A stretch of DNA of 64,000 bases from Xestospongia bergquistia. Taxonomy: Eukaryota > Porifera > Demospongiae > Haplosclerida > Petrosiidae. The stretch spans positions 1,749,501 to 1,813,500 of the forward strand of contig OZ014425.1 in the NCBI GenBank assembly GCA_963965975.1. Direction: 5' to 3'. Shown piece by piece: positions 26,601-37,991 of the stretch. The position numbers were made by a program, and so were the translations under genes. Numbering within the stretch: position 1 is the first letter of the stretch; the number at the start of each line of letters is the position of its first letter. Below the pieces are notes generated by a model, which searched no databases, had not been told where the DNA came from, and saw nothing but the letters and a program-made list of their open reading frames with translations.

Positions 26601-29600
26601 GTGATGTTAAAAGCCATTGAAACTTCCAAGGCTGCCCCAAAAGACATGCTGTGTTCAGGAGAGGGTTTTACCAGCTCCTGATGTGAAATGGTGCCAAAAA
26701 TGCTGGAAAGATTAAGATCTGATGAAAGTTTCCCAATGATAATGGAGTCTTGATCTTTGTCCTCACACAGTGACATTGTTCCTTCTCCGGTCACTCCAAT
26801 CTCTTCAAAGGTCATACTAAAGTAGAGATTTAAGGAAGTACTTGACTCATTTTGGCTGTAGTTGAATATGGCCTTTTCTACAGTAAATGAGCCGAGGGAC
26901 AGCTCTGAGACTTCGCCACAGATTTCCATACTTGTCTCTTTTTCACCAGTACTCACCCACATACCTACATCAATGGTATCGCTAGATTGACTAATGTCAG
27001 ATAGTCGTTTCAGAAGGCCACTTTCAGTCTTCAGCAGAACTTTACCAACAAATAGGAGGCCAGAACATTCTTTTGAAACATCAGTTGTCATATTTTCTGG
27101 TACTATTAGACCTGAAAAGGTCTTCAAAGACACAAGTTGCTTGTCTTTGCTAACAGAGTGAGACTTGTGTTTTTCTATTGCACTAGAGAAAAGACTGGTC
27201 AGTATTTCCTCAATTTGGTGGAAAGAATTGTTTGGAAGGGAGAATGCTAGGAGACGAGCATACTTTATATCTAAAAGCTTGTCAATTTCTGAGAGATTAT
27301 CAGAGAGGTGTTCAAACAGAAAATTGTCCTCAAGTTGAACTGAAAGTGCATATCCTGCCTTGCTTTTGTCTCCTCTTTCATAGAAGAGACTTCCCGATCC
27401 TAGATTGGAGATTTTACCTTCCACTAGCAAACATTCCTTTGTGATGTTAAAAGCCATTGATACTTCCAAGGCTGCCCCAAAAGACATGCTGTGTTCAGTA
27501 GAGGGTTTTACCAGCTCCTGATGTGAAATGGTGCCAACAATGCTGGAAAGATTAAGATCTGATGAAAGCTTCCCAATGATAATGGAGTCTTGATCTTTGT
27601 CCTCACACAGTGACATTGTTCCTTCTCCGGTCACTCCAATCTCTTCAAAGGTCACACTAAAGTAGAGATTTAAGGAAGTACCTGACTCTTTTTGGCTGTA
27701 GTTGAATATGGCCTTTTCTACAGTAAATGAGCCGAGGGACAGCTCTGAGACTTCGCCACAGATTTTAATACTTGTCTCTTTTTCACCAGTACTCACCCAC
27801 ATACCTACATCAATGGTATCGCTAGATTGACTAATGTCAGATAGTCGTTTCAGGAGGCCACTTTCAGTCTTCAGCAGAACTTTACCAACAAATAGGAGGC
27901 CAGAACATTCTTTTGAAACATCAGTTGTCATATTTTCTGGTACTATTAGACCTGAAAAGGTCTTCAAAGACACAAGTTGCTTGTCTTTGCTAAGAGAGTG
28001 AGACTTGTGTTTTTCTATTGCACTAGAGAAAAGACTGGTCAGTATTTCCTCAATTTGGTGGAAAGAATTGTTTGGAAGGGAGAATGCTAGGAGACGAGCA
28101 TACTTTATATCTAAAAGCTTGTCAATTTCTGAGAGATTATTAGAGAGGTGTTCAAACAGAAAATTGTCCTCAAGTTGAACTGAAAGTGCATATCCTGCCT
28201 TGCTTTTGTCTCCTCTTTCATAGAAGAGACTTCCCGATCCTAAATTGGAGATTTTACCTTCCACTAGCAAACATTCTTTTGTGATGTTAAAAGCCATTGA
28301 AACTTCCAAGGCTGCCCCAAAAGACATGCTGTGTTCAGGAGAGGGTTTTACCAGCTCCTGATGTGAAATGGTGCCAAAAATGCTGGAAAGATTAAGATCT
28401 GATGAAAGTTTCCCAATGATAATGGAGTCTTGATCTTTGTCCTCACACAGTGACATTGTTCCTTCTCCGGTCACTCCAATCTCTTCAAAGGTCATACTAA
28501 AGTAGAGATTTAAGGAAGTACTTGACTCATTTTGGCTGTAGTTGAATATGGCCTTTTCTACAGTAAATGAGCCGAGGGACAGCTCTGAGACTTCGCCACA
28601 GATTTCCATACTTGTCTCTTTTTCACCAGTACTCACCCACATACCTACATCAATGGTATCGCTAGATTGACTAATGTCAGATAGTCGTTTCAGAAGGCCA
28701 CTTTCAGTCTTCAGCAGAACTTTACCAACAAATAGGAGGCCAGAACATTCTTTTGAAACATCAGTTGTCATATTTTCTGGTACTATTAGACCTGAAAAGG
28801 TCTTCAAAGACACAAGTTGCTTGTCTTTGCTAACAGAGTGAAACTTGTGTTTTTCTATTGCACTAGAGAAAAGACTGGTCAGTATTTCCTCAATTTGGTG
28901 GAAAGAATTGTTTGGAAGGGAGAATGCTAGGAGACGAGCATACTTTATATCTAAAAGCTTGTCAATTTCTGAGAGATTATCAGAGAGGTGTTCAAACAGA
29001 AAATTGTCCTCAAGTTGAACTGAAAGTGCATATCCTGCCTTGCTTTTGTCTCCTCTTTCATAGAAGAGACTTCCCGATCCTAGATTGGAGATTTTACCTT
29101 CCACTAACAAACATTCCTTTGTGATGTTAAAAGCCATTGATACTTCCAAGGCTGCCCCAAAAGACATGCTGTGTTCAGTAGAGGGTTTTACCAGCTCCTG
29201 ATGTGAAATGGTGCCAACAATGCTGGAAAGATTAAGATCTGATGAAAGCTTCCCAATGATAATGGAGTCTTGATCTTTGTCCTCACACAGTGACATTGTT
29301 CCTTCTCCGGTCACTCCAATCTCTTCAAAGGTCACACTAAGGTAGAGATTTAAGGAAGTACCTGACTCTTTTTGGCTGTAGTTGAATATGGCCTTTTCTA
29401 CAGTAAATGAGCCGAGGGACAGCTCTGAGACTTCGCCACAGATTTTAATACTTGTCTCTTTTTCACCAGTACTCACCCACATACCTACATCAATGGTATC
29501 GCTAGATTGACTAATGTCAGATAGTCGTTTCAGGAGGCCACTTTCAGTCTTCAGCAGAACTTTACCAACGAATAGGAGGCCAGAACATTCTTTTGAAACA

Positions 29601-32600
29601 TCAGTTGTCATATTTTCTGGTACTATTAGACCTGAAAAGGTCTTTAAAGACACAAGCTGCTTATCTTTGCTAACAGAGTGAGACTTGTGTTTTTCTATTG
29701 CACTAGAGAAAAGACTGGTCAGTATTTCCTCAATTTGGTGGAAAGGATTGTTTGGAAGGGAGAATGCTAGGAGACGAGCATACTTTATATCTAAAAGCTT
29801 GTCAATTTCTGAGAGATTGTCAGAGAGATGTTCAAACAGAAAATTGTCCTCAAGTTGAACTGAAAGTGCATATCCTGCCTTGCTTTTGTCTCCTCTTTCA
29901 TAGAAGAGACTTCCCGATCCTAGATTGGAGATTTTACCTTCCACTAGCAAACATTCCTTTGTGATGTTAAAAGCCATTGAAACTTCCAAGGCTGCCCCAA
30001 AAGACATACTGTGTTCAGGAGAGGGTTTTACCAGCTCCTGATGTGAAATGGTGCCAACAATGCTGGAAAGATTAAGATCTGATGAAAGCTTCCCAATGAT
30101 AATGGAGTCTTGATCTTTGTCCTCACACAGTGACATTGTTCCTTCTCCGGTCACTCCGATCTCTTCAAAGGTCACACTAAAGTAGAGATTTAAGGAAGTA
30201 CCTGACTCTTTTTGGCTGTAGTTGAATATGGCCTTTTCTACAGTAAATGAGCCAATGGACAGCTCTGAGACTTCGCCACAGATTTCCATACTTGTCTCTT
30301 TTTCACCAGTACTCACCCACATACCTACATCAATGGTATCGCTAGATTGACTAACGTCAGACAGTCGTTTCAGGAGGCCACTTTCAGTCTTTAGCAAGAC
30401 TTTACCAACGAATAGGAGGCCAGAACATTCTTTTGAAACATCAGTTGTCATATTTTCTGGCACAGTTAGACCTGAGAAAGCCTTCAAAGACACAAGTTGC
30501 TTGTCTTTGCTAACAGAGTGAGACTTGTGTTTTTCTATTGCACTAGAGAAAAGATTGGTCAGTATTTCCTCAATTTGGTGGAAAGAATTGTTTGGAAGGG
30601 AGAATGCTAGGAGACGAGCATACTTTATATCTAAAAGCTTGTCAATTTCTGAGAGATTATAAGAGAAGTGTTCAAACAGAAAATTGTCCTCAAGTTGAAC
30701 TGAAAGTGCATATCCTGCCTTGCTTTTGTCTCCTCTTTCATAGAAGAGACTTCCCGATCCTAGATTGGAGATTTTACCTTCCACTAGCAAACATTCCTTT
30801 GTGATGTTAAAAGCCATTGAAACTTCCAAGGCTGCCCCAAAAGACATACTGTGTTCAGGAGAGGGTTTTACCAGCTCCTGATGTGAAATGGTGCCAACAA
30901 TGCTGGAAAGATTAAGATCTGATGAAAGCTTCCCAATGATAATGGAGTCTTGATCTTTGTCCTCACACAGTGACATTGTTCCTTCTCCGGTCACTCCGAT
31001 CTCTTCAAAGGTCACACTAAAGTAGAGATTTAAGGAAGTACCTGACTCTTTTTGGCTGTAGTTGAATATGGCCTTTTCTACAGTAAATGAGCCAATGGAC
31101 AGCTCTGAGACTTCGCCACAGATTTCCATACTTGTCTCTTTTTCACCAGTACTCACCCACATACCTACATCAATGGTATCGCTAGACTTACTAACATCAG
31201 ACAGTCGTTTCAGGAGGCCACTTTCAGTCTTTAGCAAGACTTTACCAACGAATAGGAGGCCAGAACATTCTTTTGAAACATCAGTTGTCATATTTTCTGG
31301 CACAGTTAGACCTGAGAAAGCCTTCAAAGACACAAGTTGCTTGTCTTTGCTAAGAGAGTGAGACTTGTGTTTTTCCATTGCACTAGAGAAAAGATTGGTC
31401 AGTATTTCCTCAATTTGGTGGAAAGAATTGTTTGGAAGGGAGAATGCTAGGAGACGAGCATACTTTATATCTAAAAGCTTGTCAATTTCTGAGAGATTAT
31501 CAGAGAAGTGTTCAAACAGAAAATTGTCCTCAAGTTGAACTGAAAGTGCATATCCTGCCTTGCTTTTGTCTCCTCTTTCATAGAAGAGACTTCCTGATCC
31601 TAGATTGCAGATTTTACCTTCCACTAGCAAACATTCTTTTGAGATGTTGAAAGCCATTGAAACTTCCAAGGCTGCCCCAAAGGACATGCTGTGTTCAGTA
31701 GAGGGTTTTACCAGCTCCTGATGTGAAATGGTGCCAACAATGCTAGAAAGATCAAGATCTGATGAAAGCTTCCCAATGATAATGGAGTCTTGATCTTTGT
31801 CCTCACACAGTGACATTGTTCCTTCTCCGGTCACTCCGATCTCTTCAAAGGTCACACTAAAGTAGAGATTTAAGGAAGTACCTGACTCTTTTTGGCTGTA
31901 GTTGAATGTGGCCTTTTCCACAGTAAATGAGCCGAGGGACAGCTCTGAGACTTCACCACAGATTTCCATACTTGTCTCTTTTTCACCAGTACTCACCCAC
32001 ATACCTACATCAATGGTATCGCTAGACTTACTAACATCAGACAGTCGTTTCAGGAGGCCACTTTCAGTCTTTAGCAAGACTTTACCAACGAATAGGAGGC
32101 CAGAACATTCTTTTGAAACATCAGTTGTCATATTTTCTGGCACAGTTAGACCTGAGAAGGCCTTTAAAGACACAAGTTGCTTGTCTTTGCTAACAGAGTG
32201 AGACTTGTGTTTTTCTATTGCACTAGAGAAAAGATTGGTCAGTATTTCCTCAATTTGGTGGAAAGAATCGTTTGGAAGGGAGAATGCTAGGAGACGAGCA
32301 TACTTTATATCTAAAAGCTTGTCAATTTCTGAGAGATTGTCAGAGAGGTGTTCAAACAGGAAATTGCCCTCAAGTTGAACTGAAAGTGCATATCCTGCCT
32401 TGCTTTTGTCTCCTCTTTCATAGAAGAGACTTCCCGATCCTAGATTGGAGATTTTACCTTCTACTAGCAAACATTCCTTTGTGATGTTAAAAGCCATTGA
32501 TACTTCCAAGGCTGCCCCAAAGGACATGCTGTGTTCAGGAGAGGGTTTTACCAGCTCCTGATGTGAAATGGTGCTAAGTATGCTAGAAAGATTAAGATCT

Positions 32601-33243
32601 GATGAAAGCTTCCCGATGATAATGGAGTCAGCATGTCTTTTGTCAGACAATAATACTGTTCCTATCGCAATCATTTGATTTTCTGAATATGAAATTTTGC
32701 AATGCAAGATAGGAGGTGTGATTGGGTTTATTTTTATGAAGACATCTTCTATTAATATTTTGCTATTAAAGGTTTTTGTGGTTTGCACTCTAAATTGTAC
32801 ATTATCATCATGAAAAAATTTGAGGGACTTATAAGAGATAGGTGTAGTGATACACATTATATCATTGTTGTTATCTTTGTATTTTATTAGAGAAAACATG
32901 GTTTTGAGGTTTTCTTTTGTCATGTGGGACAAACACTCTACTTTCAAATTTAAAGCACTGTTATAAGTTACCTTAATTCTATTTCTTTTCCATTTTTTGA
33001 TCACTTCATGTGTCTGCTCCTGGATTTCATCCAGTATAGCTACTTGGAACGATTCTGCAAATTTGATTAGTTGTTCACCACAATTAAAAATGCTATTCAT
33101 TGTATTAAGTAATGTCACACTACTACTCATGCAGACAACGGAATGAAGGAAATACTGTTCATTCTGGAAATGCAACCTTAATTGTTCTGATAAGCTTTCT
33201 TTACCACAAGAGTTGGTTCCAATGAATATTATATATTGCGAAC
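11611..33243 (-). CDS. giant gene, 21.6-kb exon: P-loop-like start, tandem beta-rich repeats, FN3-like region
   Basis: One uninterrupted exon of 21,633 nt encodes about 7,210 residues. In order along the predicted protein: a P-loop-like GTNSCGKES (residues about 96-104, with Glu where Walker A needs Ser/Thr); a unique region to about residue 290; then about 19 near-identical 280-residue repeats (to about residue 5,450). Each repeat has short alternating-hydrophobic strands and signatures such as GKLSSDLNLSS, GSGSLFYERG and VGMWVSTGEKE. Diverged versions of the repeat follow to about residue 6,200, then a hydrophobic/basic region (FGWQFLQGTL, FLADSWSQFL) and, in the last 650 residues, two stretches resembling fibronectin III (for example IVIWTQVPHAQAYKIEF). 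The repeat recalls poly-beta scaffold proteins, but I cannot assign a family. The frame opens at a non-ATG codon beside an acceptor (TTTTGTTTGCAG), so upstream exons are needed. The exon being open over this length is itself strong coding evidence. Confidence 0.9.
17160..32632 (-). repeat. 840-bp coding tandem repeat, about 19 copies
   Basis: Exactly 840 bp (280 codons) separates equivalent positions. For example the plus-strand string GATCTGATGAAAG recurs at about 17477, 18317, 19157 and every 840 bp to 32597 (with one T-to-C change preceding it near 31752). I see no indel in the array, so the frame is kept throughout. Copies differ by scattered substitutions, many of which change residues at a few recurrent sites (ST/SP in VKPSxEHS, Ile/Thr in NITKE/NISKE, Lys/Gln in SDVxKSSD). 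The block nearest 17.1 kb diverges sharply and grades into older versions of the same fold between about 14.9 and 17.1 kb. Confidence 0.95.
21841..28800 (-). repeat. 1,680-bp higher-order repeat (dimer of two 840-bp types)
   Basis: Within the 840-bp array two alternating unit types form a 1,680-bp dimer. One type has plus-strand GATTTTAATA with TAAGAGAGTG; the other has GATTTCCATA with TAACAGAGTG. Comparing line by line, the four dimers 21841-23520, 23521-25200, 25201-26880 and 26881-28560 look identical. The next dimer starts to differ near 28842. Related but less exact dimers occur at 19.3-21.8 kb. This is the expected mark of recent unequal crossing-over or conversion, or of an assembly built through a collapsed or expanded repeat. 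Confidence 0.9.
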
Positions 33244-36025
33244 CTGCAAACAAAATAAATACTTAATTCGAAGATTCTTACATGTCATTTTAGATAGACT
33301 ATTACTATTAGACTGCATGTGTAGAGGCTTGGAAGACATCAATGATACATACATAGTACACATAGCCATATATGCATATTATTTGTAGTGTCTAATATGG
33401 TCCTGTTCTATTTTGACATGAATTTTCCCAGAGGAAGTGTTTAATTTGTATCCTGTGCACTTGGATAGATTATTTATAACTGTCCTTTTGCCCAAACTAT
33501 TTGTTTTATTCAATTGTAGATAGTGCAATCAAGAAATGGAACTATGTTGAGGAAGTTGTAAAATCAGATGGATACTTGAGTTTCAGAAAATTCATGCTTC
33601 GAATTCAATATATTATATGAATGTTAACATTATATGGATGTCCACTAGATTAGCATATGCTTTTTAATATCTTGCACTTAATGCAACAGTTCTTATAAAG
33701 GCAGTGGTTATTTGACTGTACGTGACCCGGCAATGTATGAATTTGGCAACTAACTAGCACTCTATTATGATTAGCCTTGTATCCAGGTTTTGGCAAAAAG
33801 AAGGAACACCTGGTAACTATTGCTTGCACATGCAGTAATTATTGTATTTATACAATATAATGACATCATAGCTACAACTTTTTTAAAAGGAAATTACAGA
33901 TCAATGGGCTGGGTTTCTACTAATAACCTGCAATCAAAAAATAAGGCTGACCCAAAGGGTCCAAACAATATGTAATTGGTTTGGCCAAAAAATTGCAGCA
34001 AGAGGGATTGAAGTAATTCTAAGAAATTCTTTACAAAGAAAGACACCCTGAAGAAAATGGCAGAAGTAAGTCATTCCTATATCTCTAAATTTCAATTATG
34101 TAATATACTGAAAAGGGGATATTGAATACAAACAATTGAATGTAATACCAAATGTCTTCTACCAACAGACTTCAATCTACATATATTTTTGTTTGTAGCT
34201 GTGGCACAACTTTTCTGTTATAGTTGTTCTGCAATGGTTTGTTTGTAAGCATTCAGCTGAATCTGCTTGTTGGGAGACACTTTGACTACAGACAATATCA
34301 AAGACAATATCAGAGACATTCCTTCAGCTTGTCAAGATGAGAATGACAATATTCATAGGATGAAGCAGTAATTTACAGAAGATTCATTAAAAAAAGATTC
34401 TAACTGTACTTGAAAATCTCACAGATTTAGAGTTGCTATGTAAGATATGTAAGAAAGATCTTAATGAAGAGTAAATTGGATTCAACAATTCTTTAAACTA
34501 GTATCATTTTAATTGTGTTGGTATTAAAAGGCTCCTAAAGCCAAGATATGACTTTGTGAAGATACTTCTATGGAAATATGTAGTATTAACTTCTGTATTT
34601 CTCAATTCAGTTTAAATAAAAAGATTTCACTTTTGTTAAAATAAAAACGTCAGTGTTTGTCTGTTTGATGGACCCCTTATTATAATGAAATGCACTGTGA
34701 AATCCTACACCTGTCAGTTATGTCACATGTATTAGCCAATCAGAATTGAGTGCCAGTTAAATAGCCAAAATTCATAAGTTGCCAGTCATGCTCAAATAAC
34801 CAATACTTTTTATAAAAAGCATAATACTGTACTTCTTTGATTAAATGTCTACTTCAAATAAACACCTGCCTTGATTAAACACTGGGAACAAAAACCTTCC
34901 TTGAGTAAATAAACATCTAACTCAGATAATGCCAGAACTGAATGTAACTTGAAGTTGCAGTTAGGATGCATGTGCAATAGATAGCATCATGACCCCTCAG
35001 TGTCATTAAAAACCTTGATATCAAAAATTCTTTGAAATAGCATGGTTTGTGTGTGAGACAGAAAAGAAACAACTGTTCTTAGTTTGAGTTAACTGCTTTA
35101 AATGTTTTAACATACAACTCTATCAAGTTTAAGATTACCCATGATTATTGTGCTTAAAGTAATTAAGCATATGACAGTTAGATCTACTATATATTGTGTC
35201 AATGTTGATTACTTGCTTCTGACATAAGTTATTATGATCACAATAGATTGCTTGATCATATAAGCATCAAGATACTTACTGCCAATACATTATTCACCAT
35301 AATGTACAGTAAAATTGATATTACATGGAAAATGTAGTCTCAAAGCAATGCACTCATCACTTCTTTCTTTGTATCACCACCATGTGGGAAGGTTAGCTTT
35401 AAGCTGAAAACAGTTCTCTCACACAAATGTGACCTGACTTGCAAAAAGGGACCACTTCTGTTGTAGTATTTGACGAAGTATATATTTTAAGAATTATCAC
35501 AATTATATATATTATATCAAATCACAAAATCAGTTACTTAAATAGTAAAGTATACATTCCACAGATATAACACATTAGTCCATAAGATATAACACATTTA
35601 CACCTAAGTTAACACATTAGTAACAATGCTTTATAGTTATGCTTATAGTTATGCCACATCTGTCACAACATTTGTGACCTGATTTGTGAAAAAAACACTG
35701 TTAAAACATAACAATAAACAGTTTTGCATACATGTAGAATAGTTATGCATATGTATCAACTGTATGTATACAAAACTGAGATGTTTGAGATGTTTTAACA
35801 GTAGTTTGTTCAAAAGTCAGGTCACAAATCCCTTTTTGCAAATCAGGTCACAAATAGATAGCAGATTAAGATCAGATTTAGTGCTATTAGCATTTGTACC
35901 ACACATAGAACTAAAGCACAAGAGGCATGATTGAGCATGAGATATCAACTACTTGACCATACTTCTCATGCATTAAATCTACAATACACTTGAGTTGTAC
36001 TTCATCTATTACATATGACCATTAC
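33244..36025 (-). other. intron 3 of the giant gene, no other gene seen
   Basis: About 2.8 kb of AT-rich sequence between predicted exons 3 and 4. I found no coding exon on either strand that I could support. It contains a foldback element at 35415-35862. A short ATGGCAGAA followed by a donor-like GTAAGT near 34057 (+) is too little to call. Confidence 0.5.
35415..35862. mobile_element. foldback/MITE-like element in intron 3
   Basis: The left arm near 35415-35455 (ACAAATGTGACCTGACTTGC, then AAAAAGGGA) is the imperfect reverse complement of 35820-35862 (ending AAATCAGGTCACAAAT). An inner pair, ACACTGTTAAAAC near 35695 and GTTTTAACAGT near 35790, is also inverted. No open frame lies between them. 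It is best read as a non-autonomous DNA transposon remnant; the termini are not sharply defined. Confidence 0.45.
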
Positions 36026-37277
36026 CTTTATCCTGATATTTCATTTCAAGAAGTATAGCATCATTATCAGAAGCATCCATCAAATGAAAAAAAATCTAAA
36101 ATTATAATCAACAATATATACATTAAAGGACGTGCATGGTTACCTCTTCTGGTTGTGGAGATGTATCTTCAATAATTTCATGCACTTGTTCACTTGAATG
36201 CTCAGCATCAAGGAGCAACAATACTATTACTAATATTGGTAAACAGGCCAGGACACCATACCTATACAAGCATCATGAATAAATACTGATATGTATGATC
36301 ATTTACAGATAGAGACACATGTTTTAATTAATACACTGTAAAAATTAATATGTCATTTTAACAACTAATGTGTACATTACATGGATGGATTACTATGGAA
36401 TATGGAATTCTTATGAATTACTCATTGTATAATTTGTTGATATGTTATACTTTTATATAATAACAAATTATACAATGAGTAACTTGCACAAATTCTAATC
36501 TTCATAGTAATTTGTCCATGTAAAGTACAAATTAGTTGTTAAAATAACATATTCATTTTTACAGTGCACTAACCCTTAACTTGAAAGAGTCTGACTAGGC
36601 TATAATAATACCCAATTCAAAGTAAAGGCTGGCAAAATGATTTGACACAAATCATGGTGAGTTTGCAGCAAACCATATTGTTATACAAAATTAATGAATG
36701 ACGGGCTTTTAGGCCAGTAGTAGAGAAAATGGTCAGTTAGGTTTTTAACATAAACATCATGAAAACATTCCTTTTATCGAGTTAAATGATTAACAAGCTT
36801 TTACATAACAATGTCAATGACCTATTACATTTAACATATATAAAGTTAGCATATTTAGATATAAGATCAGTGTATATAAACAGATACACTTTTCCACCAC
36901 TAATACACAACTGTGAATTTATAATTGCAATGTTAGATAAATGTCTAGCCCTTTTTCCTCACCACTAGCCTAATAGGTTAAGATAAACATGGACACTTTA
37001 AAGTCATCATTGGGAATGTAGTATCACAAAAACTCCCCTTTTTCTTTACACCACTTGTCATCAACATGTTGTTACATATGGTACTAGAAAAACTTCCCTT
37101 TTCCTCCACACTAGTTTAATTATGATGTGATTTTATTACATAAATGTAACTTATACACTTTTAAGTCTGTCACATTTAACATTTTTCACTGTAAACATAA
37201 TTGATCTCATACTTTGCATACCTGTGGTTCTGGGTTCTAGTAAAGCAATTATTGCATTCCTATGAGTGACCAAACCA

Positions 37278-37331
<54 letters not shown>

Positions 37332-37461
37332 CTGAAGTATCTAAGTCTGTTGAAGAGTGCTCAATATCATTTAGACAGAGCGGGTTAGAACAGAATTAAA
37401 GGACAAAAGAACAGAGCTCTCGCTATGTTGCTGTTACTCCGAGCTTCACACGTTATGCAAC

Positions 37462-37518
<57 letters not shown>

Positions 37519-37766
37519 ATATAATATAATAGGAATAAATGGGACACAGATGGTTTGCCTCACACAGTGATAGGCTAGATTTAATGACAAATGCAACTTT
37601 GATCTCCTAGTCTGTCCAGGATAAAGTAAACTTTTTAGCATTTGTAGTATAATTTCTGTATACTTAGCTTCTAACTTAGTCTTTGATCTTATTCACCTTC
37701 ACACTGTTCTAGACATCTTATACACATCTTTTAATTGTTTAAAATTTGTCTACATAGAAATACTCC

Positions 37767-37846
<80 letters not shown>

Positions 37847-37986
37847 TTTATATATATATATATATATACATATTATCATGTAATATGTATCATGTAATAA
37901 CTTACAACTTACCAACTCCAAAACTGGATGTTGAGTAACACAATGGCATAGGCCATCATAAATATAAGAGTTGAACCTTTGGCCAT
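36026..37986 (-). CDS. giant gene, predicted 5' exons 1-3 (two hydrophobic segments)
   Basis: Three small - strand exons join in phase to the giant exon. Exon 1 (37986-37913) starts at ATG in a good context (ACCATGG) and reads MAKGSTLIFMMAYAIVLL..., ending at GTAAGT in phase 2. Exon 2 (36261-36144) follows TTGTATAG, completes a Trp codon, and reads YGVLACLPILVIVLLLL, then an acidic tail, ending at GTAACC in phase 0. Exon 3 (36095-36026) follows ATTTTAG and ends AAAG|GTAATG in phase 1, matching the two leading bases of the giant exon. Residues about 7-18 and 26-41 are strongly hydrophobic, so an N-terminal membrane anchor, hairpin or cleaved signal is likely. Introns are 1,651, 48 and 2,782 nt. 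Phase agreement at three junctions plus the Kozak-like start supports this, but extra exons cannot be excluded. Confidence 0.6.
36334..36566. mobile_element. MITE: 233-bp element with long terminal inverted repeats, intron 1 of the giant gene
   Basis: The element starts CACTGTAAAAATTAATATG and ends CATATTCATTTTTACAGTG. The two halves pair along almost their whole length: TTTTAACAACTAATGTGTAC against its mirror near 36525-36545, and TACTCATTGTATAATTTGTT near 36420 against AACAAATTATACAATGAGTA near 36463. There is no coding capacity. The terminal CACTG...CAGTG resembles hAT-like ends, but no convincing target-site duplication was found, so the superfamily is open. Confidence 0.65.
36731..37186. 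repeat. dispersed repeat R, copy 1
   Basis: This sequence (contains ACATAAACATCATGAAA, ATTCCTTTTATCGAG, AACATGGACACTTTAAAGTC) is repeated with moderate divergence at about 37992-38570 and 39291-39745. Short Met-starting frames in it are not conserved between copies, so it is not a gene. Copy 1 lies in intron 1 of the giant gene. Confidence 0.65.
37280..37330. repeat. (TA)n microsatellite
   Basis: Near-pure AT dinucleotide tract in intron 1 of the giant gene. Confidence 0.9.
37464..37530. repeat. (TA)n microsatellite
   Basis: Second AT tract, ending in a short ATAAT repeat run. Confidence 0.9.
37770..37868. repeat. (TA)n microsatellite
   Basis: Third and longest AT tract in intron 1. It gives rise to a spurious Ile/Tyr repeat frame. 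Three long AT tracts within 600 bp are prone to length errors in assembly. Confidence 0.9.
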
Positions 37987-37991
37987 GGTCA

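Noticed and set aside
17152..32484. Many 70-72 and 99-residue + strand frames spaced 840 bp apart (for example at 17152, 18832, 22192, 31432)
   Set aside because: They are antisense shadows of the 280-residue repeat, recurring only because the DNA repeats; their ends coincide with substitutions between units.
17160..32632. CRISPR-like or satellite array
   Set aside because: The unit is 840 bp, has no spacers, and is a continuous open frame with codon-level constraint.
34040..34640. Possible small + strand gene starting ATGGCAGAA near 34057
   Set aside because: Only three codons before a donor-like site and no convincing following exon.
37735..37938. Ile/Tyr repeat frame
   Set aside because: Translation of a (TA)n microsatellite.
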